NCBI RefSeq assembly: GCF_014489615.1
Contig: NZ_CP060825.1
Location: forward strand, 3,362,501 to 3,426,500
Source: Streptomyces genisteinicus
GTDB taxonomy: Bacteria > Actinomycetota > Actinomycetes > Streptomycetales > Streptomycetaceae
Length of the DNA stretch: 64,000 nucleotides
Direction: 5' to 3'
Part shown: positions 35,318 to 43,929 of the stretch, in pieces
Position numbering within the stretch: position 1 is the first letter of the stretch
Layout of the letters: the number at the start of each line of letters is the position of its first letter
Program-made: the position numbers and the translations under genes
The notes under the pieces: model-generated
Databases searched by the model: none
What the model was told of the DNA's origin: nothing
The model's input: only the letters and a program-made list of their open reading frames with translations

Positions 35318-35390
35318 GCCCTCATCGTCTAGTGGCCCAGGACGCCGCCCTTTCAAGGCGGTAGCACGGGTTCGAATCCCGTTGGGGGCA
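35318..35390 (+). tRNA. tRNA-Glu (TTC)
   Basis: A 73-nt cloverleaf with anticodon UUC (loop CCTTTCAAGG), canonical GGTTCGAATCC T arm, and paired GCCCTCA/TGGGGGC acceptor. CCA is not encoded. It is first in a three-tRNA cluster. Confidence 0.95.
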
Positions 35391-35429
35391 CGCACAACCG
35401 TGTGCGAGACTTGTTCTCGCACCATGCTT

Positions 35430-35504
35430 GGTCCTGTGGAGCAGTTTGGAGTGCTCGCCACCCTGTCAAGGTGGAGGCCGCGGGTTCAAATCCCGTCAGG
35501 ACCG
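35430..35504 (+). tRNA. tRNA-Asp (GTC), copy 1
   Basis: A 75-nt cloverleaf with anticodon GUC, acceptor GGTCCTG/CAGGACC and discriminator G. The mature sequence is identical to the second copy at 42284-42358. CCA is not encoded. Confidence 0.95.
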
Positions 35505-35526
35505 CTGGAGCTCGCAAGAGCCCCGT

Positions 35527-35600
35527 GGCTGGGTAGCTCAGTTGGTACGAGCGATCGCCTGAAAAGCGATAGGTCGCCGGTTCGACCCCGGCCCCAGCCA
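35527..35600 (+). tRNA. tRNA-Phe (GAA)
   Basis: A 74-nt cloverleaf with anticodon GAA (loop CTGAAAA), acceptor GGCTGGG/CCCAGCC and discriminator A. It is last in the Glu-Asp-Phe cluster and is followed by a strong hairpin. Confidence 0.94.
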
Positions 35601-35605
35601 CAACC

Positions 35606-35640
35606 GAAGGCCCCGATCGAGAGATCGGGGCCTTCTTCGT
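35606..35640 (+). terminator. Terminator of the tRNA cluster
   Basis: A 13-bp perfect stem (GAAGGCCCCGATC at 35606-35618 and its complement at 35623-35635) with a GAGA loop, followed by TTCGT. Confidence 0.85.
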
Positions 35641-35644
35641 GTCT

Positions 35645-35698
35645 CCGTCCACTCCGTCCACTCCGTCCACTCCGTCCACTCCGTCCACTCCGTCCACT
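35645..35698. repeat. Minisatellite: six perfect 9-bp units
   Basis: The unit CCGTCCACT is repeated six times without error between the tRNA cluster terminator and the stop codon of the CcdA-like gene. It is non-coding by my reading. Its perfect identity suggests recent slippage. Confidence 0.9.
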
Positions 35699-35743
35699 CC
35701 CGCCACGGAGGGCGCGGCCCGTCGGACCGCGCCCCATGCCGTG

Positions 35744-36574
35744 TCAGGTCCCGTCACGGGCCGGCCGGCGCCGGCCGCGGACCGCGAGGACCACCGCGAC
35801 GACCGCCACCACCCCGGCCAGCAGCGCCCAGTCCGGCACCGCCCGGCCCACGCCCGAGGCCCACTCCTCCACCGCGAAGGAGTCGTCCACCGACAGCAGA
35901 CCCGGCAGCGCGGTGGTGCCGTCGAAGACCAGGAACACCGTGCCCAGCAGCACGAAGAAGAGCCCCGACAGCAGCGACGTCGTGTGCAGTCGGAAACGCC
36001 CCACCCCGAACTCCCGTCCCCGCAGCCACCGGCGGCGCCCCAGGTCGTACCGCTCCCAGAGCACGGCCAGCAGGAAGAGCGGAACCGCCATCCCCAGGGC
36101 GTACACGGCGAGCAGCAGCCCGCCGTAGACCGGGCTGCCGGCGAGCGCGGCCACCGTGAGCACGCTGCCGAGGATCGGGCCCGCGCAGAAGCCGGCGAGC
36201 CCGTAGACGAGGCCGAGGGCGTAGACGGAGAGGGCGGTCGTCGGCCGGATGCGCCCGGACACCTCGGCGAGCCGGCGCGAGGCGAAGCCGGCCCCGGCGA
36301 TCTGGGCGACCCCGAGGACGATGATGAGCCAGCCGCCGACGGCGACCAGCAGGTCGCGGTTGCCGTAGAAGAACCGGCCGGCGAAGGACCCGGCGGCGCC
36401 GAGGGGGACGAGGGTCGTCGCGAGACCGGCGAAGAAGACGCAGGTCCGAGCCACCAGCCGCCCGGTGGTGTCGACGGAGTACGCGAAGAACGCGGGCAGC
36501 AGCAGGGCGCTGCACGGGCTGACCAGCGCGAGCAGGCCGCCGAGGAAGGCGGCGAGGTAGCCGATGTCGCTCAT
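35744..36574 (-). CDS. CcdA/DsbD-type thiol-disulfide membrane transporter
   Basis: A 276-residue membrane protein with about seven hydrophobic helices. The pair of reactive cysteines is seen in LLALVSPCSALLLPAF and GLAGFCAGPILGSVL. CcdA proteins carry reducing power from cytoplasmic thioredoxin to extracytoplasmic thiol proteins. The ATG at 36574 overlaps the stop of the DsbA-like gene (ATGA), so the two are co-translated and should function as an exported redox pair. Confidence 0.88.
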   Translation of the reverse strand: MSDIGYLAAFLGGLLALVSPCSALLLPAFFAYSVDTTGRLVARTCVFFAGLATTLVPLGAAGSFAGRFFYGNRDLLVAVGGWLIIVLGVAQIAGAGFASRRLAEVSGRIRPTTALSVYALGLVYGLAGFCAGPILGSVLTVAALAGSPVYGGLLLAVYALGMAVPLFLLAVLWERYDLGRRRWLRGREFGVGRFRLHTTSLLSGLFFVLLGTVFLVFDGTTALPGLLSVDDSFAVEEWASGVGRAVPDWALLAGVVAVVAVVLAVRGRRRPARDGT

Positions 36575-37359
36575 CGCGGCCCCTGTTCGCCCTGCTCCGA
36601 TGCGCCGGACCCGGCGGCGCGGCCCTTCCCGGCCTCCGCGGCGGCCGCCTCGATGGCCTGCGTGAACGTCTCCATCGGCTGCGCGCCCGCGATCGGCCGG
36701 CCGTTCACCAGGAACGACGGCGTCGAGGTGGCGCCCAGGCCGTAGCCCTCCTCCTGATCGCGGGCGACGGCCTTCCGCGCCGCCTCGCTCTCCGTGTCCC
36801 GGGCGAACCGGTCGAGGTCGCCGACGCCCGCCTCGCGGGCCAGCTCCCGCAGCCGGGCCGCGCCGAAGCCCTTCTCCTTCGCGCCGTCCGCATAGGCCGC
36901 CGCGTGGAACTCCCAGAACCGGCCCTGCTGTCCGGCCGCCCAGGAGGCCCGCGCGGCGGCCTCCGACTCGGCCCCGAAGATGGGGAAGTTGCGCCACTCG
37001 ATGCGCAGGGTGCCGTCCTCGACGTACTTCCGCATCAGCTCCGGTTCGGTGTCGCGGGCGAACTTCCCGCAGTAGCCGCACTGGAAGTCCGCGTACTCGA
37101 CCATCACGACCGGGGCGTCGGCCCGGCCCGCCGCCAGCGGGTCGCCGGCGTCCCGGCGGGCGAGCTCCAGCAGCTCCGGGTGGCTGTCGCCGCCGGGCCC
37201 GGCGGAGCTCGGGGCGACGGCCGACGAGCCGCCGGGGCCCGCGTCGGACGGCTTGGTCGCGGAGTACGAGGCGTAGCCGAGCAGCAGCGCGGCGACGAGC
37301 ACCCCCGCCCCGATGGCGATCGGCCTGCGGGACGAGACGGGTGCGGCGGACGAGGGCAT
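36571..37359 (-). CDS. DsbA/thioredoxin-like exported disulfide oxidoreductase
   Basis: A 262-residue protein with an N-terminal membrane anchor (about 13-30, IAIGAGVLVAALLLGYA) and a DsbA-type thioredoxin fold (about 80-245). The active site is DFQCGYCGKFA (CGYC), and the cis-proline loop is GATSTPSFLVNGRPI. It probably oxidises or isomerises disulfides outside the membrane, and may be recycled by the CcdA-like protein encoded downstream. ATG 37359 follows AGGAG at good spacing. Confidence 0.9.
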   Translation of the reverse strand: MPSSAAPVSSRRPIAIGAGVLVAALLLGYASYSATKPSDAGPGGSSAVAPSSAGPGGDSHPELLELARRDAGDPLAAGRADAPVVMVEYADFQCGYCGKFARDTEPELMRKYVEDGTLRIEWRNFPIFGAESEAAARASWAAGQQGRFWEFHAAAYADGAKEKGFGAARLRELAREAGVGDLDRFARDTESEAARKAVARDQEEGYGLGATSTPSFLVNGRPIAGAQPMETFTQAIEAAAAEAGKGRAAGSGASEQGEQGPR

Positions 37360-37623
37360 GGTGGTGCTCCTGTGCGTTGGCGTGTGGGCGCCCGGCGGCG
37401 CGGGACATGGGGGTGGATGCGTGCGGACGCCCGGCGGCGCGGGGCGCGGATACGGGTCGGCGCGCGGCGGGCGAGGCGTGGTGGACGCGTGGCGACGCCC
37501 GGCCGCGCGCGGCGCGCATCCCTGCGGTCGCACGCGGACACGCGGGCCGCGGGCCATCGCGGGCGGGCGCGGGCGCCGCCGGGCGGCGGCCCGGCCCCGG
37601 AGGACCGGCCGCGGAAGGCCGCC

Positions 37624-38052
37624 CTACACGCGCAGCACGGACAGGAGGACGGGGGACGGCGGGCAGAGCGGTGGCGGCCCGCGCGGCGCCGGCCGGGCGA
37701 GCCGTACGTCGTCCCAGGCGGGCAGCGCCCCGGCAAGGGACGCCGGGAGCTGCTGTGTCGCGGCAGGCGGCTCGTGCGCCGCCGCGCCGCGCGGCGGCAT
37801 GCCCGGCCGTGCGCCGTCGTCACCGCCGGGAAGACCCCGGCCGCAGCCCGGCACGGTCCCGGAACCCTCGTCGCCCCCGACCGCGACCGCACCGGCGGGA
37901 GCGGGCGCCGCGAGGGCCGGCGCCGTGCCGTACCCGCCCGCGGGGGCCGGCGCCGCGGCCGCCCAGGCGCAGCCGGCCAGCACGAGCAGCGTCCCGAGCA
38001 ACACGCCCAGCACGGAGGGTGCCCGGTGCCCGCGGTCGCGGCCGGTCGGCAT
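37624..38052 (-). CDS. Hypothetical exported Ala/Pro-rich protein
   Basis: A 142-residue frame with one hydrophobic segment (SVLGVLLGTLLVLAGCAWAAAA) that could be a signal or a lipobox (LVLAGC). The rest is Ala/Pro/Gly-rich with no domain I recognise. ATG 38052 has AAGGGA upstream. It is divergent from hrpA. Its composition is close to that of shadow frames, so it may not be real. Confidence 0.5.
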   Translation of the reverse strand: MPTGRDRGHRAPSVLGVLLGTLLVLAGCAWAAAAPAPAGGYGTAPALAAPAPAGAVAVGGDEGSGTVPGCGRGLPGGDDGARPGMPPRGAAAHEPPAATQQLPASLAGALPAWDDVRLARPAPRGPPPLCPPSPVLLSVLRV

Positions 38053-38222
38053 GGCGGGCGGTCCCTTCGGCGTCGGGCGGCGGCGCCCCGGCGTGCGGGG
38101 CTCCGGCGTGCAGAGCTCCGCACAGGGCGTGAACGATTCGCTCCATACTGCACCACCTGTGCCGGAGAACCGGCGAAATGGGTTCGCCACCGCTTCCGCG
38201 GGGGTGCGATCCTGGTGTCCGT

Positions 38223-41200
38223 ATGTCTACTTCCTTCGCCGACCTCCAGACCGCGCTGAGCGGGGCGTCGCTGCGCGACGCCCACCGGCTCGGCCGCCGT
38301 CTCGAGGGCGCCCGCCGCATCCGCAAGCCCGAGGCCCGCCAGGCCGTGCTGGACGAGATCGCCGCAGAGGCGGAGAAGTCCGCGGCCCGCACCGCGCGCC
38401 GTGCCGCGCGGATGCCCGCGATCACGTACCCCGAGCAGCTGCCCGTCAGCCAGAAGAAGGACGAGATCCTGGAGGCGATACGCGACCACCAGGTCGTGAT
38501 CGTCGCCGGTGAGACCGGGTCCGGCAAGACGACGCAGATCCCCAAGATCTGCATGGAGCTCGGCCGGGGCGTCCGGGGCATGATCGGCCATACGCAGCCC
38601 CGCCGGATCGCCGCCCGCACCGTCGCGGAGCGCGTGGCGGACGAACTGCGGACCCCGCTCGGCGAGGCGGTCGGCTGGAAGGTCCGCTTCACCGACCAGG
38701 TGGACCAGGACGCCACGTTCGTGAAGCTGATGACGGACGGCATCCTGCTCGCCGAGATCCAGACCGACCGCGAGCTGCGCGCCTACGACACGATCATCAT
38801 CGACGAGGCCCACGAGCGGTCCCTCAACATCGACTTCCTGCTCGGCTACCTCGCCCAGCTGCTGCCGCGCAGACCCGACCTCAAGGTCGTCATCACCTCC
38901 GCGACCATCGACCCGGAGCGCTTCTCCCGCCACTTCGGCGACGCCCCGATCGTCGAGGTCAGCGGGCGCACCTATCCGGTCGAGGTCCGCTACCGGCCGC
39001 TGCTGGAGGAGGACTCCGACGACGCCGACCGCGACCAGATCACCGCGATCACGGACGCCGTCGAGGAGCTGATGGGCGAGGGCAAGGGCGACATCCTCGT
39101 CTTCCTCTCCGGCGAGCGCGAGATCCGCGACACCGCGGACGCGCTCAACAAGAAGCAGTACCGCTTCACCGAGGTGCTGCCGCTGTACGCCCGGCTCTCC
39201 CACGCCGAGCAGCACCGCGTCTTCCAGCAGCACACCGGCCGGCGGATCGTGCTCGCCACCAACGTCGCCGAGACCTCCCTGACGGTCCCCGGCATCAAGT
39301 ACGTGATCGACCCGGGCACCGCCCGCATCTCGCGCTACAGCCATCGCACCAAGGTCCAGCGGCTGCCCATCGAGGCGGTCAGCCAGGCCAGCGCCAACCA
39401 GCGCAAGGGCCGCTGCGGCCGCACCTCCGACGGCATCTGCATCCGGCTGTACTCCGAGGAGGACTTCCTCGCCCGGCCGGAGTTCACCGACGCCGAGATC
39501 CTGCGGACCAACCTGGCCTCGGTCATCCTCCAGATGACCGCCGCCGGCCTCGGCGACATCGAGAAGTTCCCCTTCATCGACCCGCCGGACCACCGCAACA
39601 TCCGCGACGGCGTGCAGCTCCTCCAGGAGCTGGGCGCGATCGACCCCGCCGAGAAGGACCCGAAGAAGCGGCTCACCCAGCTCGGCCGGAAGCTGTCCCA
39701 GCTCCCCGTCGACCCCCGGCTCGCCCGGATGGTCGTCGAGGCCGACAGGAACAACTGCGTCCGCGAGGTCATGGTGATCGCGGCCGCGCTCTCCATCCAG
39801 GACCCGCGCGAGCGGCCGGCCGAGAAGCAGACCCAGGCCGACCAGCAGCACGCCCGGTTCAAGGACGAGACCAGCGACTTCCTCGCCTACCTGAACCTCT
39901 GGCGCTACGTCCGCGAGCAGCAGAAGGAGCGCGGCTCCTCCAGCTTCCGCCGGATGTGCAAGCAGGAGTACCTGAACTTCCTGCGCATCCGCGAGTGGCA
40001 GGACATCTACTCCCAGCTGCGCACGGTCGCCAAGCAGATGGGCTTCCACGTCGACGACGCCGACGCCCCCGAGCAGTCGGTGCACGTCTCGCTGCTGGCC
40101 GGTCTGCTGTCGCACGTCGGCATGAAGGACGTGAAGGAGACCGGCGGCGAGAGCGGGCGCGGGAGCGGCGGCCGGAACGAGTACCTGGGTGCCCGCAGCG
40201 CCAAGTTCGCGATCTTCCCCGGCTCGGCGCTCTTCAAGAAGCCCCCGCGGTTCGTCATGTCGGCGGAACTCGTCGAGACGTCGCGGCTGTGGGCCCGGGT
40301 CAACGCCCGGATCGAGCCGGAGTGGATCGAGCCGCTGGCCGGGCACCTGCTCAAGCGCACCTACAGCGAGCCGCACTGGGAGAAGGACGCCGCGGCGGTC
40401 ATGGCCTACGAGAAGGTCACCCTGTACGGCGTGCCGATCGTGGTGCAGCGGAAGGTCAACTACGGGCGGATCGACCCGGAGACCTCCCGTGACCTGTTCA
40501 TCCGCAACGCCCTCGTCGAGGGCGACTGGCGCACCCACCACAAGTTCTTCGCCGACAACCGCCGGCTGCTGACCGAGGTCGAGGAGCTGGAGCACCGGGC
40601 CCGGCGCCGCGACATCCTGGTCGACGACGAGACGCTGTTCGACTTCTACGACCAGCGGGTGCCCGAGCACGTCGTCTCCGGCGCCCACTTCGACTCCTGG
40701 TGGAAGCACAAGCGGCGCGAGCAGCCCGAGCTGCTCGACTTCGAGCGCGAGATGCTCATCAACGAGAAGGCCGGCGCGGTCACCAAGGACGACTACCCGG
40801 ACTCCTGGCGCCAGGGCCGGCTGAAGTTCCGGGTGACCTACCAGTTCGAGCCCGGCGCCGACGCGGACGGCGTGACCGTCCACGTCCCGCTCCAGGTGCT
40901 CAACCAGGTCACGGACGAGGGCTTCGACTGGCAGATCCCGGGCCTGCGGGAGGAGGTCGTGACGGAGCTGATCCGTTCCCTCCCCAAGCCGATCCGCCGC
41001 CACTACGTACCGGCTCCCAACTACGCGGGCCGCTTCCTGGACACGGCCGTCCCGCTCCAGGAGCCGCTGACGGTCACTCTGGCGCGCGAGCTCCAGCGGA
41101 TGGTCGGCGTCCCCGTCTCGGCGGACGACTTCGACCTGTCCCGCGTCCCCGACCACCTGCGGATCACCTTCCGGATCGTCGACGAGCGGCGCAGGAAGAT

Positions 41201-42176
41201 CGCCGAGGACAAGGACCTGGAGGCGCTGCGGCTGAAGCTGCGGCCGAAGGCCCGCCAGGCGCTGTCCGCCGCGGCGGCCTCCTCCGGCCCGTCCGGCGGC
41301 TCCCTGGAGCGCACCGGGCTCACGGACTGGACGATCGGCGCCCTGACCAAGGTCTTCGAGACGCGTCGCGCCGGCCAGCCGGTGAAGGCCTTTCCGGCCC
41401 TCGTCGACGAGGGCTCCTCGGTCGGGGTGCGCCTCTTCGACAGCGAGGCCGAGCAGGCGCAGGCCATGTGGCAGGGCACCCGTCGGCTGATCATGCTGAA
41501 CATCCCGGTCAACCCTGCCAAGTTCGCCTCCGACCGGCTGACGAACCAGCAGAAGCTGGCGCTGTCCCGCAACCCGCACGGCTCGGTGCAGGCGCTCTTC
41601 GAGGACTGCGCCTCGGCCGCGGCCGACCGCCTGATCGCGGACCACGGCGGCCCGGCATGGGACGAGGAGTCGTTCCGGAAGCTGTTCGACAAGGTCCGCG
41701 CCGATCTGGTGGAACTGACCGTGCGCACCGTCGACCGGGTGCAGCAGATCCTGGCCGCCTGGCAGGCCTGCGAGCGCCGTCTGAAGGCCACGGGCAGCCC
41801 GACGCTGCTCCGCAACGTGGCGGACGTGCGCCAGCAGCTGGCGGAGCTGATGCCGGCCGGCTTCGTGACCCGCACGGGGCTGGGGAGGCTGCCCGACCTG
41901 ATGCGCTATCTGGTCGCCGCGGACCGCAGGCTCCAGCAGATGCCCACCTCGGTCCAGCGCGACACCACGCGCATGGAGAAGGTGCACGAGATGCGGGACG
42001 AGTACGCGTGGCTGCTGGAACAGCTGCCGCAGGGCCGCCCGGTGCCGCAGCAGGTGCTGGACGTGCGGTGGATGATCGAGGAGCTGCGGGTGAGCTATTT
42101 CGCCCACGCCCTGGGCACCGCGTACCCGGTCTCGGACAAGCGGATCGTGAAGGCGATCGACGCCCTGGCGCCGTGA
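38223..42176 (+). CDS. hrpA: HrpA-type DEAH-box ATP-dependent RNA helicase
   Basis: 1317 residues, the usual length for bacterial HrpA. Walker A GETGSGKT at about 96-103, DEAH box IIIDEAHERSLN at about 193, SAT motif, and motif VI QRKGRCGRTSDG. A helicase-associated region and a long HrpA-specific C-terminal region (DUF3418-like) follow. HrpA rescues stalled or collided ribosomes and remodels mRNA. ATG 38223 is the best start; the ribosome site is weak. The minus strand opposite carries a 1667-codon open frame that is only a codon-bias shadow. Confidence 0.94.
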   Translation: MSTSFADLQTALSGASLRDAHRLGRRLEGARRIRKPEARQAVLDEIAAEAEKSAARTARRAARMPAITYPEQLPVSQKKDEILEAIRDHQVVIVAGETGSGKTTQIPKICMELGRGVRGMIGHTQPRRIAARTVAERVADELRTPLGEAVGWKVRFTDQVDQDATFVKLMTDGILLAEIQTDRELRAYDTIIIDEAHERSLNIDFLLGYLAQLLPRRPDLKVVITSATIDPERFSRHFGDAPIVEVSGRTYPVEVRYRPLLEEDSDDADRDQITAITDAVEELMGEGKGDILVFLSGEREIRDTADALNKKQYRFTEVLPLYARLSHAEQHRVFQQHTGRRIVLATNVAETSLTVPGIKYVIDPGTARISRYSHRTKVQRLPIEAVSQASANQRKGRCGRTSDGICIRLYSEEDFLARPEFTDAEILRTNLASVILQMTAAGLGDIEKFPFIDPPDHRNIRDGVQLLQELGAIDPAEKDPKKRLTQLGRKLSQLPVDPRLARMVVEADRNNCVREVMVIAAALSIQDPRERPAEKQTQADQQHARFKDETSDFLAYLNLWRYVREQQKERGSSSFRRMCKQEYLNFLRIREWQDIYSQLRTVAKQMGFHVDDADAPEQSVHVSLLAGLLSHVGMKDVKETGGESGRGSGGRNEYLGARSAKFAIFPGSALFKKPPRFVMSAELVETSRLWARVNARIEPEWIEPLAGHLLKRTYSEPHWEKDAAAVMAYEKVTLYGVPIVVQRKVNYGRIDPETSRDLFIRNALVEGDWRTHHKFFADNRRLLTEVEELEHRARRRDILVDDETLFDFYDQRVPEHVVSGAHFDSWWKHKRREQPELLDFEREMLINEKAGAVTKDDYPDSWRQGRLKFRVTYQFEPGADADGVTVHVPLQVLNQVTDEGFDWQIPGLREEVVTELIRSLPKPIRRHYVPAPNYAGRFLDTAVPLQEPLTVTLARELQRMVGVPVSADDFDLSRVPDHLRITFRIVDERRRKIAEDKDLEALRLKLRPKARQALSAAAASSGPSGGSLERTGLTDWTIGALTKVFETRRAGQPVKAFPALVDEGSSVGVRLFDSEAEQAQAMWQGTRRLIMLNIPVNPAKFASDRLTNQQKLALSRNPHGSVQALFEDCASAAADRLIADHGGPAWDEESFRKLFDKVRADLVELTVRTVDRVQQILAAWQACERRLKATGSPTLLRNVADVRQQLAELMPAGFVTRTGLGRLPDLMRYLVAADRRLQQMPTSVQRDTTRMEKVHEMRDEYAWLLEQLPQGRPVPQQVLDVRWMIEELRVSYFAHALGTAYPVSDKRIVKAIDALAP

Positions 42177-42198
42177 TCACGCGACAGCACTGAGTGAG

Positions 42199-42229
42199 TT
42201 CGACCAGACCAGCGCCTCTCCTGTACAGT
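42199..42229 (+). promoter_or_regulatory. Candidate promoter of the second tRNA-Asp gene
   Basis: TTCGAC (42199-42204) and TACAGT (42224-42229), spaced 19 bp, lie about 55 bp before tRNA-Asp. The spacing is long, so only the -10 is reasonably sure. Confidence 0.45.
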
Positions 42230-42283
42230 CTCTCTCGCAGCCGGGGAAAGCGACGGAAGTCGCCGGAAGAGGCCGCAAATCCT

Positions 42284-42358
42284 GGTCCTGTGGAGCAGTT
42301 TGGAGTGCTCGCCACCCTGTCAAGGTGGAGGCCGCGGGTTCAAATCCCGTCAGGACCG
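42284..42358 (+). tRNA. tRNA-Asp (GTC), copy 2
   Basis: Identical over its 75 nt to tRNA-Asp at 35430-35504. Anticodon GUC, discriminator G, no encoded CCA. The copies are about 6.8 kb apart on either side of the redox genes and hrpA, with dissimilar flanks. Confidence 0.95.
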
Positions 42359-42368
42359 CGCCAGTACA

Positions 42369-42401
42369 CGAAGGCCCGCATCGTCACGATGCGGGCCTTC
42401 G
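42369..42401 (+). terminator. Terminator of tRNA-Asp copy 2
   Basis: A 15-bp perfect stem (42369-42383 and 42387-42401) with a 3-nt loop, 10 bp after the tRNA. Confidence 0.85.
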
Positions 42402-42539
42402 TCGTGTGCGCGGCCCGGCCGCCCCGTGCGGGACGTCTTGACGGGGCCCGCCCCGGCGAGTACCCCGGTCTTCCCGGGCTCCTTCCGGGGCCCCGGGGGG
42501 TTTCCCCGGAGGGCGGCACACGCCACGGAGGTGACGTGC

Positions 42540-42869
42540 ATGACGGCCACGGCAGGACATCACGAGACCCGCGCACTGCTGCGTGCCCATCTGGCGGCCG
42601 CGACGGGCTACCGGCACATCACGAGGACCTGTCCGGTCTGCCACCGCCTCCTGCGCCTCGCGACGGAGCGCGCGGAGCCCGGCCCCTCGGCGGAACGCGC
42701 GGAGCCCGGTCCCGCGGCGGCCGGGAGCCGCGGAGAGGCGGCGGCCGCCCCGCCGGACGCCGGCCCGGACGCGTCCGGGCCCCCGGCGGCCGCGGCCGAG
42801 CCGCACGGGGCGCCCGAGAGGCCGGGGACGGCACTGCCGGGGAGGGACGAACGTCCCCCTGAAGAGTGA
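42540..42869 (+). CDS. Small conserved protein with CPVC motif (DUF6274-like)
   Basis: 109 residues. The first 45 are conserved-looking: ETRALLRAHLAAATGYRHIT, then RTCPVCHRLLRLA, whose CxxC might bind zinc. The rest is Ala/Pro/Gly-rich and probably disordered. A perfect GGAGGTGA ribosome site sits six bases before ATG 42540. I recall Streptomyces proteins of this type named DUF6274 beside bldC, but could not search. The function is unknown. Confidence 0.75.
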   Translation: MTATAGHHETRALLRAHLAAATGYRHITRTCPVCHRLLRLATERAEPGPSAERAEPGPAAAGSRGEAAAAPPDAGPDASGPPAAAAEPHGAPERPGTALPGRDERPPEE

Positions 42870-43109
42870 CCAATGCCCGGCGCGGCGCGGCGCGTTGAGT
42901 GGCAGGCTGGAATTTGGCAAGAGGCGCGTACTGTGACGGGTGTCACCGAACTGGTTCTCGCACATCGGGAACTTACCCCCTCCCTACAACACCCCGATTT
43001 AATATGTGCCATTGCACTGACCGTCGGCGGCCCCCCGTTCCGACAGCGATGTCAGGCCCGGCACCCCCGACGGACCGGCCACGGGGCCGGCGCACCCGGC
43101 CCGGGACAG
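42870..43109. other. Intergenic region, convergent with bldC
   Basis: Gene-free. It contains a perfect GTGAC-GGGT-GTCAC inverted repeat at 42933-42946 and an AT-rich patch near 42990-43005 that is unusual for this genome. Either could belong to a short RNA or a regulatory site; I see no coding frame. Confidence 0.35.
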
Positions 43110-43110
43110 A

Positions 43111-43145
43111 AAAAATCGCGCTGGACCCGGCGGAGTCCAGCGCGA
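43111..43145 (-). terminator. Terminator of bldC
   Basis: An 11-bp perfect stem (43116-43126 and 43135-43145). On the minus strand it is directly followed by a run of five T residues (positions 43111-43115), so it is a canonical intrinsic terminator about 100 bp past bldC. Confidence 0.85.
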
Positions 43146-43245
43146 TCGACGACGGAAGCCTGTTGGGGCAGGCGCACGCCGGATGAAGCTAGGGGTGGGC
43201 GGATCCAGGGTGGGGGCCCCGGACAAGCCCGGTCATACGGGGTGT

Positions 43246-43452
43246 TCAGGCCTCGCTGCGCTGCTGCGGAATACCCGCAAGCAGTGCGCGGACCTCTGCC
43301 TCGCGGTAACGGCGGTGTCCTCCGAGCGTGCGGATGGACGTGAGCTTGCCCGCCTTAGCCCAGCGGGTGACCGTCTTCGGGTCCACGCGGAACATCGTGG
43401 CAACCTCAGCCGGGGTCAGCAGCGGCTCGGCATCAGGGGTGCGAGCGGTCAT
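43246..43452 (-). CDS. bldC: BldC developmental regulator
   Basis: A 68-residue MerR-type winged-helix DNA-binding protein (LLTPAEVATMFRVDPKTVTR, then TLGGHRRYREAEVRALL). The length and sequence match BldC of Streptomyces as I know it. BldC binds direct repeats as head-to-tail oligomers and holds back sporulation during vegetative growth. ATG 43452 has GAGGAGG seven bases upstream. An inverted repeat sits in the leader just before it, and two BldD-like sites lie about 230 bp upstream. Confidence 0.97.
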   Translation of the reverse strand: MTARTPDAEPLLTPAEVATMFRVDPKTVTRWAKAGKLTSIRTLGGHRRYREAEVRALLAGIPQQRSEA

Positions 43453-43468
43453 GAGCGGCCTCCTCGGG

Positions 43469-43490
43469 AGAACCGAACCATCTCGGTTCT
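43469..43490. promoter_or_regulatory. Inverted repeat in the bldC leader
   Basis: AGAACCGA and TCGGTTCT (8 bp perfect) flank a 6-nt spacer immediately upstream of the bldC ribosome site. It could be an operator or an RNA hairpin affecting translation. Confidence 0.45.
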
Positions 43491-43929
43491 TTCCTTAAAA
43501 TTCTGCACCTTGACCCGCGTTGCCCGAAATGGCGGACGCGGGCCGAGTCGGTTATAGGACGAACGGCTTGTCCTCGGCACTACAACTACACCATCTGTCC
43601 AGCCACGTCGGCCAAACCGATGGAATTGCCCTCTGAGGTGTCCATCAACGGCCGAAGCCCGATGGACCATGCCATAACGGACAGTCACGTCACAGTAACG
43701 ATCAGTCACAGAGCGATCAGGAGTCACCAGACCCCCCATAGCGGTCAATGCAGAGCAATCCACCCATAAGCAGGCGGAAGGAACCCTCCCCGGACTCCTT
43801 GTCCTATTTTGACACGAGGGGAGGTGATGGGCGCAAGGGCGCGGTTAGTGCCGTCCATCACGCTTGGGGCAATCGCCCGGATCGGGACCTACGTCCCCTC
43901 TGCGTCTTCGCCGGTCTCCAGCGGCCCGG
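43491..43929 (-). promoter_or_regulatory. bldC upstream region with two BldD-like sites
   Basis: A non-coding, relatively AT-rich region that must hold the bldC promoter. TAACGGACAGTCA (43675-43687) and TAACGATCAGTCA (43696-43708) each carry TNAC-N5-GTNA half-sites at the spacing of the BldD box, and they repeat at a 21-bp offset. BldD control of bldC is reported in Streptomyces; the match here has two central mismatches per site. Confidence 0.5.

Noticed and set aside
35353..35757. Peptide with a repeated VDG motif on the minus strand
   Set aside because: It is the translation of the 9-bp minisatellite and the opposite strand of the tRNA genes, not a protein.
37104..42107. 1667-codon open frame on the minus strand opposite hrpA
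   Set aside because: It is the mirror of the high-GC codon pattern of HrpA. Its composition is low complexity, with no motif and no ribosome site. HrpA on the plus strand has every helicase motif.
42194..42862. Open frame of 222 codons across tRNA-Asp and its terminator
   Set aside because: It runs through a structural RNA gene and hairpin. The real gene here starts at 42540 in another frame with a perfect ribosome site.
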